DNA of 34,482 bases from an uncultured Pseudomonadota bacterium (lineage in GTDB: Bacteria > Pseudomonadota > Gammaproteobacteria > Steroidobacterales > Steroidobacteraceae). The position numbers and the translations under genes are program-made. The DNA lies in NCBI GenBank assembly GCA_903908265.1, contig CAIVRI010000030.1:1-34482 (forward strand), given 5' to 3'. This document shows, in pieces, positions 33,647 through 34,482 of this stretch (position 1 is the stretch's first letter; every line of letters begins with the position of its first letter). Under the pieces are notes generated by a model. It saw nothing but the letters and a program-made list of their open reading frames with translations. It had not been told where the DNA came from and ran no database searches.

Positions 33647-34345
33647 TTGGCGTTGTGCAACCGAACCATCGATAGCTGCGACCGCTGCTCCCTAGCAACC
33701 CTATGTCGGAGCGCCGCCCCCACCGACCGCATCGCAACAGTCCGCACCGTGGTTGCTCCAGGTAGAGCGCTCTACATCGAGGGACGCCCGACCGACGCGA
33801 TCTATGCCCTGCGCAGCGGATCCATTAAAGAAGTAGTGACTAGGCCCAGCGGCACAGAGTCGGTCCTACAAGTAGCGCTCGCGGGGGAAGTGATCGGTCT
33901 TGCGGGCTTATTTGGAGCGGACAGCAAGACCTCAGCGATTGCGCTGACTGAGACCCACCTCTGCCGTCTGTCACGCACTTCGCTGGAGCGACTCGCTACA
34001 GAAGCCCCTCGGGTTGGCATGGAGCTATTGCGGTTGCTTGCGGCCCGGGTCAACGCCACCCAGGAAATACTCAGCGCACTGTTTGAACAAACCGCATTGG
34101 CACGGGTCGCCACATTCGTATTAGACATATCCTCTCGGCTGCAACGGGCAGGTCTCGACGGTTCGCGCTTCCGTTTAGCGGTCAGTAGACGCGACATTGC
34201 GAGCTACTTAGGCCTCACTATCGAAACTGTCAGTCGCTGCATGACCGAACTGGGTCGACTGGGTGCGATCGACGTCAGTGCAAAAAATCTACACGTGCTG
34301 GATAGCACCGATCTGCGACTGATTGCAGACTCGGTCACCGGCTAG
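33647..34345 (+). CDS. Crp/Fnr-family regulator with FNR-type iron-sulfur cysteines
   Basis: Probable oxygen-responsive transcription factor. The product is 232 aa from TTG at 33647; no ATG or GTG start fits, and the frame is open back to 33578. The N-terminal C11-x2-C14-x5-C20 spacing equals that of FNR, and C106 in the cNMP-binding-type domain corresponds to the fourth [4Fe-4S] ligand. The C-terminal helix-turn-helix has E193-x2-S196-R197, the FNR DNA-contact triad. It lies outside the island and appears to be host chromosomal DNA. FNR or ANR identity is likely but not certain. Confidence 0.88.
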   Translation: MALCNRTIDSCDRCSLATLCRSAAPTDRIATVRTVVAPGRALYIEGRPTDAIYALRSGSIKEVVTRPSGTESVLQVALAGEVIGLAGLFGADSKTSAIALTETHLCRLSRTSLERLATEAPRVGMELLRLLAARVNATQEILSALFEQTALARVATFVLDISSRLQRAGLDGSRFRLAVSRRDIASYLGLTIETVSRCMTELGRLGAIDVSAKNLHVLDSTDLRLIADSVTG

Positions 34346-34371
34346 CGCCTAGACGCGCCCGGGTTACCAAC

Positions 34372-34482
34372 CTAAGCCATAACGAATGCAGGAACCGCCT
34401 CTCCCAGTAGGTGACTGAGTAACTCGGCGACACTCCTGATTTGCTCTCCAAACGGCAGTGATTCGCTGCCACGAAAGAATAG
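34372..34482 (-). CDS. C-terminal end of an unidentified gene (runs off the window)
   Basis: An open minus-strand frame from the window edge to a TAG at 34374-34372. It encodes 36 residues that look protein-like (FRGSESLPFGEQIRSVAELL, then SHLLGEAVPAFVMA). It converges on the FNR-type gene. Too short to assign. Confidence 0.35.
   Translation of the reverse strand, partial: LFFRGSESLPFGEQIRSVAELLSHLLGEAVPAFVMA

Overview
The window is high-GC chromosomal DNA from a gammaproteobacterium. The left flank (1-6259) carries the conserved housekeeping neighbourhood ileS-ribF-murJ / rpsT / obgE-rpmA-rplU / ispB, a layout close to that of Pseudomonas and Xanthomonas-type genomes, followed by an intact tRNA-Pro(CGG). 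The species cannot be named from the sequence. A large TonB-dependent receptor and a dense catabolic cluster fit a soil or freshwater degrader.

From the tRNA-Pro gene onward the window is a genomic island of about 26.8 kb. The last 45 nt of the tRNA (6215-6259) recur with two mismatches at 32974-33018, forming an attL/attR pair. Just inside attL are remains of a mobile backbone: a MobC-like relaxosome gene and a broken DUF932-family gene. No integrase is visible. To the right of attR lie a second set of att-proximal repeats, a shortened antitoxin-like ORF and a third, degenerate tRNA-tail fragment (33502-33530). These suggest that more than one element has used this site. Beyond them are an FNR-type regulator with its full set of iron-sulfur cysteines and the 3' end of an unidentified gene.

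The island cargo is catabolic and arranged in five transcription units: (i) a TonB receptor diverging from a LysR gene; (ii) on the minus strand, a Rieske oxygenase, an FAH-family hydrolase and an FAD monooxygenase; (iii) on the plus strand, a tightly packed run of VOC extradiol-type dioxygenase, ACMSD-type amidohydrolase, MFS transporter, FAH, Old Yellow Enzyme, SDR, KstD-like flavoprotein, NIPSNAP, an unrecognised internally repeated protein, two cupins and a third FAH; (iv) VOC-FAD monooxygenase-cupin, paralogous to members of units ii and iii, converging on a second LysR gene; (v) SDR, acetoacetate-decarboxylase-like protein and a cyclase-family protein. No CoA ligase or thiolase is seen, so the chemistry looks like a CoA-independent route of hydroxylation, ring cleavage and C-C hydrolysis of an unidentified cyclic, probably aromatic, compound.

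The most striking signal is regulatory. Every major intergenic promoter region of the island holds a nod-box-type LysR half-site pair, ATC-N9-GAT (10430, 13915, 15216, 26590, 30177). In four of the five the site reads GAT-TT towards the structural gene. Together with two NodD-like LysR proteins, this points to one coordinated, apparently undescribed regulon controlling an orphan degradation pathway carried on a tRNA-Pro island.
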